DNA of 64,000 nt from Rhodobiaceae bacterium UBA7804 (GCA_002480495.1 DLCG01000013.1:10080-74079); one strand, 5' to 3'; counted from the stretch's first letter, positions 8,384 to 19,312 are shown. Notes: generated by a model not told the origin, from the letters alone. Numbers and translations are program-made.

Positions 8384-11071
8384 ATGGACGTCGTCATTGT
8401 TGAGTCGCCCGCCAAGGCGAAAACCATCAACAAATATCTGGGCAAGGACTACAAGGTCCTGGCTTCCTATGGCCATGTCCGCGACCTGCCTTCGAAGGAT
8501 GGCTCGGTCCAGCCGGACGAGGATTTCGCAATGGCATGGGATGTGGATTCGAAGTCCCAGAAGCGCCTGAACGAAATCGCCACCGCCGTGAAGGGGGCCA
8601 ACCGGCTCATCCTCGCAACCGACCCGGATCGCGAAGGCGAAGCGATTTCCTGGCACGTCCTCGAAGTTCTGAACAAAAAGAAAGTCCTGAAGGACGTCGA
8701 GGTCCAGCGCGTCGTCTTCAACGCGATCACCAAGAAATCCGTCACCGAGGCGATGGAAAATCCGCGCGGGCTCGACAAGGAGCTGATCGACGCCTATCTG
8801 GCGCGCCGCGCGCTCGACTATCTGGTCGGCTTCACCCTGTCGCCCGTTCTCTGGCGCAAGCTGCCGGGCTCCCGCTCTGCCGGCCGCGTGCAGTCCGTCG
8901 CGCTTCGCCTCATCTGCGACCGCGAACTCGAGATCGAAGCCTTCCGCAGCCAGGAATACTGGACCGTCGAAACCGACATGAAGACGGCCGCCAACGCGCC
9001 CTTCGTCGCGCGTCTCGTCGGCCTCGACGGCAAGAAGCTCGAAAAATTCGACATCCCGGACAAGAAGACGGCGGACGAAATCGAAGCCCGCATCAAAGCG
9101 TCGCGCTTCACCGTGAAGTCGGTGGAGAGCAAGCCCGCCCGGCGTAATCCGAACCCGCCCTTCACCACCTCGACGCTCCAGCAGGAAGCCTCGCGCAAGC
9201 TCGGCTTCTCCGCGAGCCGCACCATGCAGGTTGCGCAGCGCCTCTATGAAGGCGTGGAGATCGATGGAGAGACGACCGGCCTCATCACTTATATGCGAAC
9301 CGACGGCGTGCAGATCGCGCCGGAAGCGGTCGCGCAGGCCCGCACCGTCATCAACAACGAATTCGGCGAGGCCTATCTCCCGGACAGTCCGCGCGTCTAC
9401 AACACCAAGGCGAAGAACGCGCAGGAAGCGCATGAAGCGATCCGCCCGACCGACATTTCGCGCCTGCCGAAATCCGTCGCCGCGCGTCTCGACGACGATC
9501 AGCGCCGCCTCTACGAACTCGTCTGGAACCGCACCGTGGCGAGCCAGATGGAAAGCGTGCAGCTCGAGCGCACCACCATCGAGATCGAGGCGAACGACGC
9601 GCCGATCAATCTGCGCGCCACCGGCTCCGTCATCGTCTTCGACGGCTTCCTCCGCCTCTACCAGGAAGGCCGCGACGAGCCTGACGATGCCGATGAAGGC
9701 AACCGCCTGCCCAAGGTTGCGCGCGGCGACAAGCTCGGCCTCGAGAAGGTCCGCCCCGAGCAGCATTTCACCGAGCCCCCGCCCCGCTTCACCGAAGCCT
9801 CGCTTGTGAAGCGCATGGAAGAACTCGGCATCGGCCGCCCCTCGACCTACGCCTCGACGCTGCAGACATTGCGCGACCGCGACTATGTCCGCATGGACCA
9901 GAAGCGCCTCGTCCCGCAGGACAAGGGTCGCCTCGTTACCGCCTTCCTCGAAAACTTCTTCACCCGCTATGTCGAATACGACTTCACGGCGGAACTGGAA
10001 GAGAAGCTCGACAAGGTTTCGGCGGGCGAACTCGACTGGAAGGATCTCCTTCGCGAATTCTGGAAGGATTTCACGGGCGCCGTCGCCGAAGCGACCGAAC
10101 TGCGCATTACCGAAGTCCTCGATCGCCTGAACGAAGTGCTCGGGCCCCATGTCTTCCCGGACAAGGGCGACGGTTCCGATCCGCGCAAGTGCCCTTCCTG
10201 CGACGATGGGCGCCTCTCGCTGAAGGTCGGCCGCTTCGGCGCCTTTGTCGGCTGCTCGAACTATCCGGAGTGCAAGTTCACGCGCCAGCTCACCGCCGGT
10301 GCGGATGGCGAGGAAGTCGCGGGCGACCGCGTCCTCGGCACCGATCCGGAAACGGGCGCCGAAGTCTCTCTCAAGACAGGCCGCTTCGGTCCTTATGTCG
10401 AGCGCGCGCCGCTCGCCGAAGGCGAAAAGCCGAAGCGCAGCGGCCTGCCCGCCAAGACTTCCGCGGCCGATGTCGATCTCGACATGGCGCTGCGCCTCCT
10501 CACGCTCCCGCGCGAAATCGGCATCCATCCCGAAACCGGCAAGAAGATCACCGCGGGCCTGGGCCGCTTCGGTCCCTTCGTCCTGCATGACGGCACATAC
10601 GCGAACCTGAAGGACCCGGAAGAACTTTTCGAAATCGGTCTCAACCGCGCCGTCACCGTGCTCGCGGAAAAGATCGCCCGCGCCGAGGAGCGCGCAGGCA
10701 AGATCCTGAAGGAGCTGGGCGAACATCCAGACAGCGGCAAGCCCGTGCAGGTGCGCGAGGGCAAGTACGGCCCCTACATCAAGCATGGTTCGACCAACGC
10801 CACCCTGCCGAAATCGGCGAAGCCCGAAGACGTGACGCTGGAAGAGGCGCTCGCCCTCGTCGCTGAAAAAGAAGCAAAAACGGGCAAGGGCAAGAAAAAG
10901 GCCCCGGCGAAAAAGGCGGCCGCCAAAGAGGAACCGGCGGAAAAGAAGCCCGCCGCCAAGAAGAAGGCGCCCGCAAAAAAGGCTTCCACCGCAAAGAAGT
11001 CGACGGCGAAGAAGGCAGCGCCTAAAAAACCTGCCGCGAAGAAGACCAAAGCCACTGAAATGGCGGACTGA
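8384..11071 (+). CDS. topA: DNA topoisomerase I
   Basis: Type IA topoisomerase (895 residues) that relaxes negative supercoils. The TOPRIM domain starts at the N-terminus (VIVESPAKAK, then DPDREGE near residue 82). The active-site tyrosine is Tyr303 in GLITYMRTDG. One four-cysteine zinc finger (CPSC...CSNYPEC, near residue 605) is followed by topoisomerase C-terminal repeats (TGRFGPYVE, GLGRFGPFV, EGKYGPYIKHG). The last 55 residues are a Lys/Ala/Pro-rich tail resembling histone H1, typical of alphaproteobacterial TopA and probably a DNA-binding extension. rnr starts two bases after the stop, so the two are likely cotranscribed. Confidence 0.97.
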   Translation: MDVVIVESPAKAKTINKYLGKDYKVLASYGHVRDLPSKDGSVQPDEDFAMAWDVDSKSQKRLNEIATAVKGANRLILATDPDREGEAISWHVLEVLNKKKVLKDVEVQRVVFNAITKKSVTEAMENPRGLDKELIDAYLARRALDYLVGFTLSPVLWRKLPGSRSAGRVQSVALRLICDRELEIEAFRSQEYWTVETDMKTAANAPFVARLVGLDGKKLEKFDIPDKKTADEIEARIKASRFTVKSVESKPARRNPNPPFTTSTLQQEASRKLGFSASRTMQVAQRLYEGVEIDGETTGLITYMRTDGVQIAPEAVAQARTVINNEFGEAYLPDSPRVYNTKAKNAQEAHEAIRPTDISRLPKSVAARLDDDQRRLYELVWNRTVASQMESVQLERTTIEIEANDAPINLRATGSVIVFDGFLRLYQEGRDEPDDADEGNRLPKVARGDKLGLEKVRPEQHFTEPPPRFTEASLVKRMEELGIGRPSTYASTLQTLRDRDYVRMDQKRLVPQDKGRLVTAFLENFFTRYVEYDFTAELEEKLDKVSAGELDWKDLLREFWKDFTGAVAEATELRITEVLDRLNEVLGPHVFPDKGDGSDPRKCPSCDDGRLSLKVGRFGAFVGCSNYPECKFTRQLTAGADGEEVAGDRVLGTDPETGAEVSLKTGRFGPYVERAPLAEGEKPKRSGLPAKTSAADVDLDMALRLLTLPREIGIHPETGKKITAGLGRFGPFVLHDGTYANLKDPEELFEIGLNRAVTVLAEKIARAEERAGKILKELGEHPDSGKPVQVREGKYGPYIKHGSTNATLPKSAKPEDVTLEEALALVAEKEAKTGKGKKKAPAKKAAAKEEPAEKKPAAKKKAPAKKASTAKKSTAKKAAPKKPAAKKTKATEMAD

Positions 11072-11073
11072 TC

Positions 11074-13419
11074 TTGGCAGAGCGCAAGCCCGGACGGGGG
11101 GCACCGAAGAAACCCGCAGCCGGAAAGAAGAAGACCGGCGGCGGCGTGCCCTCGCGCGAGGAAATCCTCGCCTTCCTCGCGGACAATCCCGGCAAGACCT
11201 CGAAGCGCGAAATCGGCCGCGCCTTCGGCGTGAAGGGCGATGACCGCATTCCCCTGAAGCAATTGCTGAAGGCGATGACGGAAGAAGGCCTCATCGCACG
11301 CGACGATGCGAAGAACCTGCGCCGCACCGACGAGCTCCCGCCCGTCACCGTCATCGAGATCACGCATACCGACACCGACGGCGAACTGATCGCCCGCCCC
11401 GTCAACTGGCCGGGCGAGGAGCAGCCGCCGCTCATCGTCATCGCACCGGACACCTCGCGGAAGAAGCGCGACTATGACGAGCCGCCCGCAGGCGTCGGCG
11501 ACCGCGTGCTCGCCCGCCTCTCGAAGGTCGAGGACGAGGACGAAGCCTATCCCTACGAGGCCCGCGTCATCCGCCGCATCGGCCGCGGCGCCGAGCGCAT
11601 CCTTGGCCTCTACCGCAAGAACCCGAAAGGAAAAGGCGGCCGCCTGGTCCCCGTCGAGAAGAAGGCGCGCAACGAATATGAGGTCGCGCCCGAAGACGTG
11701 AACGGCGCCGAAGACGGCAATCTCGTTCTCGGCGAAACCATCCCCGGCAAGCGCTATGGCCTGTCGCGCGCCCGCATCCGCGAGATCTTCGGCGACAGCG
11801 AGGACCCGCGCTCTATCAGCCTCATCGCGATCCACGCGCATGGCATTCCCGATGCCTTCCCGGCCGAGGTGATCGCCGAAGCAGAAGCCGCGAAGCATCA
11901 GGGCCTCAAGGGCCGCACGGATCTGCGCGACATTCCCCTCATCACCATCGACCCGGCGGATGCGCGCGACCATGACGATGCCGTCTGGGCCGCGCCCGAT
12001 GACGACCCGAAAAACGAAGGCGGCGTCGTCGCCATCGTCGCCATCGCCGATGTCGCGGCCTATGTGAAGCCCGGCTCGCCGATGGACCGCGAGGCGCGGA
12101 AGCGCGGCAACTCCACCTATTTCCCCGACCGCGTCGTGCCGATGCTGCCGGAGCGCATCTCGAACGATCTCTGCTCGCTGGTCGAGGGCGAGGACCGCGC
12201 CTGTTTCGCCGTGCGCATCGTCTTCGACAGGAACGGCAACAAGCGCTCCCATGAGTTCATCCGCGGCCTCATGCGCTCGGCCGCAAGCCTCAGCTACAGG
12301 CAGGTGCAGGAAGCGATCGACGGCCGCCCGGACGATGCCGCCGGCCCCCTGCTCGAGCCCGTGCTGAAGCCGCTATGGCATGCCTACAAGGTCATCATGA
12401 AGGCGCGCGAGGTGCGTGCGCCGCTCGATCTCGACCTCCCTGAACACAAGATCGATATCGGTGAGGACGGCCGCATTGCGGGCGTCCGTATCGGCGACAA
12501 GTTCGAGTCGATGAAACTCATCGAGGAGTTCATGATTCAGGCGAATGTCTGCGCCGCCGAAACGGCCGAGGCACAGCGCCGCTCCGTGATCTACCGCATC
12601 CATGACGCGCCCTCGCGCGAGAAGCTCGTCGCGCTGGCCGAGTTCCTCGCCACCCTCGACCTCAACTTCACCAAGGGCGAGAACATCCGCCCCGCGAATT
12701 TCAATCGCATCCTGAAGCAGGTCGACGGCACCGAGCATGACCGCATGGTGTCCGACGTCGTGCTCCGCTCCCAGGCGCAGGCCGTCTACTCGCCGGACAA
12801 TATCGGCCATTTCGGCCTCAACCTGCGCCGCTATGCGCACTTCACCTCGCCCATCCGCCGCTATGCCGACCTCACGGTCCATCGCGCGCTGATCGCGGGC
12901 CTGAAGCTCGGAAAAGACGGCCAGACGGACGACGAACTCGCCGAGCTGACCGAAATCGCCGAACACATCTCCATGACCGAGCGCCGCTCCATGCTCGCCG
13001 AGCGCGACTCCAAGGACCGCTTCATCGCCGCCTTCCTCGAGGCGCGCCTCGGCGCGGAGTTCACCGGCCGCGTCTCCGGCGTCACGCGCTTCGGCCTCTT
13101 CGTGAAGCTGGACGACACCGGCGCCGACGGTTTCGTTCCGATCTCCACGCTGGGCGGCGACTTCTTCCACCATGACGAGATCATCCACGCCCTTGTCGGC
13201 CAGCGAACGCGAATCGCCTATCGCCTGGGGGATGCCGTCCGCGTCAAGCTGGAGGAAGCCGTCCCCGTCACGGGCGGCCTGCGCTTCGAACTCCTCGAAG
13301 GCGGCTCTGAGGCGCCGAAAGGCGCCGGGCGCCGCACCCGCTCGCCCGCCGGCCGTGGCGGCGCGAAGCGCGGTAAATATGGCAAATCTCCTCGCAAGGC
13401 CCCTCGTGGCCGGCGTTGA
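11074..13419 (+). CDS. rnr: Ribonuclease R
   Basis: 3'-5' exoribonuclease (781 residues) that degrades structured RNA and takes part in rRNA quality control. The catalytic RNB domain contains DPADARDHDDAVWA near residue 295, with the magnesium-binding aspartates, and HFTSPIRRYADL. An S1 RNA-binding domain (GVTRFGLFVKLDDTGADGFV) lies near residues 665-745, followed by a basic tail. The start is a TTG at 11074, two bases after the topA stop. The N-terminal 80 residues include a basic stretch and a helix-turn-helix-like segment (SKREIGRAFGVKGDDR). Confidence 0.96.
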   Translation: MAERKPGRGAPKKPAAGKKKTGGGVPSREEILAFLADNPGKTSKREIGRAFGVKGDDRIPLKQLLKAMTEEGLIARDDAKNLRRTDELPPVTVIEITHTDTDGELIARPVNWPGEEQPPLIVIAPDTSRKKRDYDEPPAGVGDRVLARLSKVEDEDEAYPYEARVIRRIGRGAERILGLYRKNPKGKGGRLVPVEKKARNEYEVAPEDVNGAEDGNLVLGETIPGKRYGLSRARIREIFGDSEDPRSISLIAIHAHGIPDAFPAEVIAEAEAAKHQGLKGRTDLRDIPLITIDPADARDHDDAVWAAPDDDPKNEGGVVAIVAIADVAAYVKPGSPMDREARKRGNSTYFPDRVVPMLPERISNDLCSLVEGEDRACFAVRIVFDRNGNKRSHEFIRGLMRSAASLSYRQVQEAIDGRPDDAAGPLLEPVLKPLWHAYKVIMKAREVRAPLDLDLPEHKIDIGEDGRIAGVRIGDKFESMKLIEEFMIQANVCAAETAEAQRRSVIYRIHDAPSREKLVALAEFLATLDLNFTKGENIRPANFNRILKQVDGTEHDRMVSDVVLRSQAQAVYSPDNIGHFGLNLRRYAHFTSPIRRYADLTVHRALIAGLKLGKDGQTDDELAELTEIAEHISMTERRSMLAERDSKDRFIAAFLEARLGAEFTGRVSGVTRFGLFVKLDDTGADGFVPISTLGGDFFHHDEIIHALVGQRTRIAYRLGDAVRVKLEEAVPVTGGLRFELLEGGSEAPKGAGRRTRSPAGRGGAKRGKYGKSPRKAPRGRR

Positions 13420-13517
13420 GCCCGCGCGCGCCTGACGCGCGGCAACCTGCCACATTTCGCGATCCATCCTTTCCGACCATTTTTGTCGGGCATCCCTGCA
13501 CCTGCCGTGAGTCACCG

Positions 13518-13934
13518 ATGGACATGACCGATACCCGCATTTACGAAGCCGCCGACCCGGCCCCCCGCCCGGCGCTCGCCTCGATTTTGCGCGGTTTCGG
13601 CGGCCGTTGCCCGGCTTGCGGCCGTGGCGGCCTGTTCCGCAAATTCCTGAAAGTCGCGGACAATTGCCCGGATTGCGGCGAAGAGCTCCATCATCATCAA
13701 GCCGATGACGCTCCGCCCTATTTCACCATCATGATCGTCGGCCACATCGTCGTGCCGATGATGCTCTGGCTCGAACTCGAATATCTCCCGCCGCTCTGGG
13801 TCCATGCGGCGATCTGGCCCGCGCTCACCCTCCTGCTCTCGCTCTGGTTCCTGCCGCGCATCAAGGGCGCCGTCGTCGGCTGGCAATGGGCGCTGCGCAT
13901 GCACGGCTTCGACGGCAACGCGCACGAAGATTGA
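13518..13934 (+). CDS. DUF983 family membrane protein
   Basis: A 138-residue protein with the DUF983 pattern: a zinc-ribbon-like start (CPACGRGGLF, then CPDCGEELHHHQADDAPPYF) followed by two membrane segments (TIMIVGHIVVPMMLWLELEY and a second near residues 90-115). Function is unknown in the family. I chose the ATG at 13518; a TTG overlapping the rnr stop would add 34 residues that do not look family-like. It lies 98 bases after rnr on the same strand. Confidence 0.85.
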   Translation: MDMTDTRIYEAADPAPRPALASILRGFGGRCPACGRGGLFRKFLKVADNCPDCGEELHHHQADDAPPYFTIMIVGHIVVPMMLWLELEYLPPLWVHAAIWPALTLLLSLWFLPRIKGAVVGWQWALRMHGFDGNAHED

Positions 13935-14046
13935 GCCCGGCGGCTGACGCCGCGTCCTCCACGTCTCTTTCCCCGCCGCTGGACTTTACCTCGCCTCAGC
14001 GGGCATCCTGTTGCCAACAAGCAATCATAAGAACAGGGATGAAGTG

Positions 14047-14814
14047 ATGGCCGAGGAACAACGGGCGGCGTTCGACCCGAAGAAATCGCGCGAGCAGGAA
14101 TATCGCGAAAGCACGGAGGGCCGCGCCGTCCGTCCGCGCGATGCGTCCACACTCATCATCGTCCGCCGAGACGCCGCCAGGCCCCAGGTCCTCATGGGCC
14201 AGCGCCACGCGAACCACAAATTCATGCCCAACAAGTTCGTCTTCCCCGGCGGCCGCGTCGACCGCGCGGACAGCCGCGTGCGACCCGCGCAGGAACTTCG
14301 CGATCCTGTCGCCCGCCGCCTTCTCGTGCGCATGAGGGGCAAGCCGTCGGAGCTTCGCGCCCGCGCGCTCGCCATGGCCGCGATCCGCGAAACCTTCGAG
14401 GAGACGGGCCTCGTCATCGGCAAGCCCATCCCGGCGCCCCAGACCAGCAAGCACCCGGACTGGAACGAATACCTCGCGCAAGGTGTGGCGCCCGCGCTCG
14501 GCACGCTCGATTTCGTTGCCCGCGCCATCACCCCGCCCTATCGCACGCGCCGCTTCGACACGCGCTTCTTCATCGCCGATGCCGAAGCGATCCAGGGCGA
14601 CCCGGCAAAGGTTACAGGCTCTGGCGAATTGCAGGGCCTTCACTGGCTCACGATCGACGATGCGCGCGGCCTCGATCTGCCGAACATCACACGCCTCGTC
14701 CTCGATGAACTCGACGAGCGTCTCGCCCTCTCTTCCGCTGCTCAGCGCCGCCGTGCCGTCCCCTTCGTCCATTTCAGAAACGGCAACGCGATCCGCGACG
14801 CCATCGCGGATTGA
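14047..14814 (+). CDS. Nudix hydrolase, first of a tandem pair
   Basis: A 255-residue Nudix protein. The second half of the Nudix box is intact (RETFEETGL), but the Glu expected eight residues before it is replaced by Arg, as often in the long NUDT19-like subgroup, so substrate choice cannot be inferred. An RPRDASTLIIV strand and the FVFPGGRVD motif precede the box. GGGA lies seven bases before the ATG. The next gene is a paralogue, separated by five bases; the two share the RPRDA start, VFPGG, RETFEETG and the LDFVARAITP segment, so they arose by duplication. Confidence 0.87.
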   Translation: MAEEQRAAFDPKKSREQEYRESTEGRAVRPRDASTLIIVRRDAARPQVLMGQRHANHKFMPNKFVFPGGRVDRADSRVRPAQELRDPVARRLLVRMRGKPSELRARALAMAAIRETFEETGLVIGKPIPAPQTSKHPDWNEYLAQGVAPALGTLDFVARAITPPYRTRRFDTRFFIADAEAIQGDPAKVTGSGELQGLHWLTIDDARGLDLPNITRLVLDELDERLALSSAAQRRRAVPFVHFRNGNAIRDAIAD

Positions 14815-14819
14815 CCGGC

Positions 14820-15494
14820 ATGAGTGACAAGAAGCCCGCCTCCCGCGGCATCCGCCCGCGCGATGCCGCCAGTCTGGTCCTGATCGACACGCGAGAGGAC
14901 GAGCCGCGCATTCTCATGGGCCGCCGCCATTCGCGCATGAAGTTCGTGCCCGATGCCTTCGTCTTTCCGGGCGGCAAGCTCGACGCAGGCGACATGGGCG
15001 TGCGCGTGGCGCGCGGCTTCGGCCATCAGACGGCGCTGATGATGCAGGGCGCTGCCGCCTCCCGTGCGAAGTCGGAGGCGCTTGCCGCGGCCGCCATCCG
15101 CGAAACCTTCGAGGAGACGGGCCTCCTCGTCGCCGCGCCCGGCGATGTCGGCATCGTCGCTGGCGAAGGCTGGGAGCCGTTCCGCGAACGCGGCCTCGCG
15201 CCGCGTCTCGACGTGCTCGATTTTGTCGCCCGCGCGATCACGCCCGCCTCGAGCCCCATCCGCTTTCACGCGCGCTTCTTCGCCGCTTCCGCCGAAACCG
15301 CCTCGGGCGAGGTGAAAGGCAGCGGCGAGCTCGAGGATCTCGACTGGTATCCGATTTCGGAAGCCCTCAAGCTTCCCGTCATCGACGTGACCGAATTCGT
15401 GCTGGAGGAAATCTCCCGCCGTCACAAGGGCCACACCCGCTCCCGCATCCCCCTTTACAGCTATCGCAACGATAAACCCGTCGTGCGCGCCTGA
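14820..15494 (+). CDS. Nudix hydrolase, second of a tandem pair
   Basis: A 224-residue paralogue of the preceding gene with the same order of segments: RPRDAASLVLI, FVFPGGKLDAGD, AAIRETFEETGLLV and LDFVARAITPA. The Nudix half-box RETFEETGL carries the metal-binding glutamates. The ATG at 14820 follows the upstream stop by five bases; a TTG at 14811 overlapping that stop is possible. The product probably hydrolyses a nucleoside-diphosphate-linked or CoA-type compound, but this is inference from the fold only. Confidence 0.86.
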   Translation: MSDKKPASRGIRPRDAASLVLIDTREDEPRILMGRRHSRMKFVPDAFVFPGGKLDAGDMGVRVARGFGHQTALMMQGAAASRAKSEALAAAAIRETFEETGLLVAAPGDVGIVAGEGWEPFRERGLAPRLDVLDFVARAITPASSPIRFHARFFAASAETASGEVKGSGELEDLDWYPISEALKLPVIDVTEFVLEEISRRHKGHTRSRIPLYSYRNDKPVVRA

Positions 15495-15522
15495 TCCGGA
15501 CAAGTTGCGCGAGCCGCCTGGA

Positions 15523-15578
15523 TCACCCTCCCCCTGTGGGAGGGGCGAAATTCGTGAAGCGAATTTCGGGGAGGGGTA
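15523..15578. repeat. Intergenic palindromic repeat, family A copy 1
   Basis: Two consecutive inverted repeats: CCCTCCCCC facing GGGAGGGG, then GAAATTCG facing CGAATTTC, ending in GGGGAGGGGTAA. The same plan recurs at 15665-15722, 22478-22540 and 27481-27546, always between genes and in the same orientation. Confidence 0.75.
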
Positions 15579-15664
15579 AAGGCGCCTCCACCCCCCCACC
15601 CCCGCCCCCGCCCATGACAAAACCCGAAAACTGCGCTATCGCCAGACAGTCAGAAGGCGCTGGC

Positions 15665-15722
15665 CACCCACCCTCCCCTCGGGGAGGGTCAAAAAATTCT
15701 CCGAATTTTTCGGGGCGGGGGC
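15665..15722. repeat. Intergenic palindromic repeat, family A copy 2
   Basis: ACCCTCCCC facing GGGGAGGGT, followed by AAAAAATTC facing GAATTTTT and CGGGGCGGGG. It lies just upstream of the MFS transporter gene, about 90 bases after copy 1, so this gap holds two copies. Between them is a C-rich stretch (15588-15613). Confidence 0.75.
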
Positions 15723-15751
15723 TTTGAAGTGCAGCACAATAAGATGAAACG

Positions 15752-16954
15752 ATGCAGGAAAAATCTCTCACCATGCTGGCGGATGCGCCGCTGACGCCTA
15801 CGGAACGCAGGCGCAGCCTCATCGCGGTCATCGCCTGCATCTCCGTTGTCGGCATGGGCCTCGGCGTCTCGATCCCGCTGCTCGCCCTGCTGATGGAACG
15901 CAGCGGCGTTCCCGCCTCGCTCATCGGCCTCAACACGGCCATGCCCGCGCTCGCGACCTTCGTCTTCACGCCCTTCATTCCCGGCCTGCTGCGGCGCGTG
16001 CCGGCCATTGCCTTCCTGCTCGGCTGCATCGCGGTCTCCGCCATCGCCATGCCCGCCTATTATCTCTTTCCCAGCATCTGGCTCTGGTTCTTCATCCGCT
16101 TCGTGAACGGCCTGGCGCTGACCGGTCTCTTCGTCGTTTCCGAATTCTGGATCAACACGCTCGCCGACGAAAAGAATCGCGGCCGCCTCATCGGCATCTA
16201 CGGCACGGTTCTCTCCTGCGGTTTCGCCTCCGGCCCCATTCTTCTCTTCCTCGTCGGCACGGAGGGAATGGCGCCCTTCGCGGTCATCGCCTGCGTCATC
16301 GCCGCTGCCGCACTGCCCCTGCTCCTCTTCGGCCGGGGCCTTGCGCCACGCGTCACCGAGCGCCCCACCCGCAGCTTTGCGAGCTTCTTCATCGCAGCAC
16401 CCGCGGCCACGCTGGCGGGCCTCGTCTATGGCGCGACGGAAACGGACATCTTCAACATGCTGCCCGTCTATGGCGTCCGCATCGGCATGACGGAACAGAC
16501 CGCCGCCTTCGTTCTCTCGATCTTCGCGGCGGGCAACATCCTCTGCCAGATTCCCATCGGCCTCTGGGCGGATCGCGCGGACAGGCGTTTCGTCCTTCTC
16601 GTCTGCGCCCTGATCGGCCTTCTGGGCACCATCGCCATTCCCTTCGTCGCCCATTCCATCTGGCTCTTTGCGCCCACGCTCTTCCTCTTCGGCGGCGTTG
16701 TCGTCGGCCTCTACACCGTCGGCCTCACCCTTCTGGGCGAGCGCTTCCGGGGCGCGGATCTTGCCTCGGCCAATGCAGCCTTCGTGATGATGTATTCGAT
16801 CGGCGCCCTCATCGGCCCGCCCCTTTCCGGCGCGGCGATGGACCTCTGGGACCCGCATGGTCTCATCGTCGCCATGGGCGGCCTTTGCGGCCTCTATGTC
16901 CTGATCGCGGGCTGGCGCTATTTCACCGCCCCGCGCATCCGGCCAGCCCCTTGA
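15752..16954 (+). CDS. MFS transporter
   Basis: Major facilitator protein of 400 residues with twelve predicted membrane segments. Typical signs are the membrane entry SLIAVIACISVVGMGLGVSI, the loop after segment 2 (PALATFVFTPFIPGLLRR), FVVSEFWIN in segment 4 and IPIGLWADRADRRF in the second half, matching the repeat of the MFS loop motif. It resembles the YcaD-like group, but the substrate is unknown. The start is uncertain: ATG 15752 is used; ATG 15773 is also possible, and neither has a strong ribosome site. The two repeats upstream leave little room for a promoter. Confidence 0.85.
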   Translation: MQEKSLTMLADAPLTPTERRRSLIAVIACISVVGMGLGVSIPLLALLMERSGVPASLIGLNTAMPALATFVFTPFIPGLLRRVPAIAFLLGCIAVSAIAMPAYYLFPSIWLWFFIRFVNGLALTGLFVVSEFWINTLADEKNRGRLIGIYGTVLSCGFASGPILLFLVGTEGMAPFAVIACVIAAAALPLLLFGRGLAPRVTERPTRSFASFFIAAPAATLAGLVYGATETDIFNMLPVYGVRIGMTEQTAAFVLSIFAAGNILCQIPIGLWADRADRRFVLLVCALIGLLGTIAIPFVAHSIWLFAPTLFLFGGVVVGLYTVGLTLLGERFRGADLASANAAFVMMYSIGALIGPPLSGAAMDLWDPHGLIVAMGGLCGLYVLIAGWRYFTAPRIRPAP

Positions 16955-17002
16955 GTGAAACCGTTATTTTGTGACGATTTTCCCGGGAATCCGGGCTTCC
17001 GC

Positions 17003-17030
17003 TTGACTTCCGCCGCCGCCTGAGTAGCCT
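17003..17030 (+). promoter_or_regulatory. Predicted promoter of rpmG
   Basis: TTGACT at 17003-17008 and TAGCCT at 17025-17030 with a 16-base spacer, about 90 bases before the rpmG start. It is visually the best sigma-70-like match in this gap. Confidence 0.4.
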
Positions 17031-17121
17031 GCGCGCAATTCCGCACATTCCCGGCCTGCCCGGATTGCGACTCTATGGCCTCGCGGGCCGGCCGCCCGCG
17101 CAAACTCAAGGATTTCGCGAC

Positions 17122-17289
17122 ATGGCGAAGCCAGCTTCCATCAAGATCAAGCTCGAGAGCACCGCGGGCACCGGCTACTTCTACGTCACCAAGAAGAACA
17201 GCCGCACCATGACCGAGAAGATGGTCATCAAGAAATACGATCCCATCGCTCGCAAGCATGTCGAGTTCAAGGAAACCAAGATCAAGTAA
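17122..17289 (+). CDS. rpmG: Large-subunit ribosomal protein bL33
   Basis: The 55-residue product reads MAKPASIKIKLESTAGTGY and ends KHVEFKETKIK, which is the bL33 pattern without the zinc-binding cysteines (the C-minus form usual in proteobacteria). AAGGA lies nine bases before the ATG. A perfect G+C hairpin with a T-run follows the stop. The gene stands alone, as rpmG often does in alphaproteobacteria. Confidence 0.97.
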   Translation: MAKPASIKIKLESTAGTGYFYVTKKNSRTMTEKMVIKKYDPIARKHVEFKETKIK

Positions 17290-17293
17290 GATG

Positions 17294-17320
17294 AGAGCGG
17301 GCCCCGGGCCCGCTCTTTTC
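17294..17320 (+). terminator. Rho-independent terminator of rpmG
   Basis: AGAGCGGGCCC (17294-17304) and GGGCCCGCTCT (17306-17316) form a perfect 11-base stem, followed by TTTC. Confidence 0.85.
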
Positions 17321-17347
17321 GTTTAGGCCCCTTGATCGGAGTTACCC

Positions 17348-18838
<1,491 letters not shown>

Positions 18839-18863
18839 GGCGCGCACCGCGACGCCGAAAGAA

Positions 18864-18895
18864 AAAGAGCCGGCTCCGAAAGGAACCGGCTCTTT
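18864..18895 (+). terminator. Terminator after the PuuC-like gene
   Basis: AAAGAGCCGG (18864-18873) pairs with CCGGCTCTTT (18886-18895). The stem is flanked by A on one side and T on the other, so it can act in both directions. Confidence 0.8.
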
Positions 18896-19312
18896 CCGTT
18901 AAAAGGTGGCCGGCCGGGAATTCGCGGCTTATCAGAGGAGGCCACTCCATGAACCACGCCCCGGCCGGCCGTGCCTCGCGGACCCAGGAGATGCGGCGGA
19001 CCTGAGCGCCCCACGAGGACACGCATCGCTGCCAGGAACTTGCCCGACTCGCCCCCCAGCAAGAGCGGGAAGACATTGACAGCGAAACGATGATCGTCAT
19101 TAAAGCTAACACGCTCCTCTGTGCCAATAAAGGACAGAGACGCATGTAGAGTGGCGAAATCTTCCCGGGATTGCGTTAACCATGAATATTTAAGGTTAAC
19201 ATCCGCATCCGCCCCGCGAAATCTCTTGCAGGACTGCAACTGCACCGGGCATTTGCCGCGGGGCCTGTGTGAATTCTGTGTGAATTGAAATGAAGCCGCT
19301 TCCGCGTGCCGG
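18896..19312. other. Intergenic region with one possible very short gene
   Basis: This 417-base gap lies between convergent genes. It has an 18-codon frame at 18949-19005 (begins MNHAPAGRASRT) behind a strong ribosome site (AGAGGAGG), and GGCCGGCC elements around 18908 and 18963 that can pair with each other. Near 19176-19199 there are three TTAA half-sites with spacings that do not fit a CtrA box. I see no other gene or RNA. Confidence 0.4.

Noticed and set aside
8360..11104. 914-codon open frame antisense to topA
   Set aside because: It mirrors topA in a GC-rich genome, where antisense frames stay open by codon bias. Composition is Arg/Gly/Phe-rich and unlike a protein family.
15579..15664. 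CRISPR-like array from the repeated C-rich and hairpin segments
   Set aside because: Only two copies of a palindrome with a C-run between them; no regular repeats and spacers and no cas gene.
19176..19199. CtrA box downstream of pleD
   Set aside because: The three TTAA motifs are spaced ten and two bases apart, not seven.
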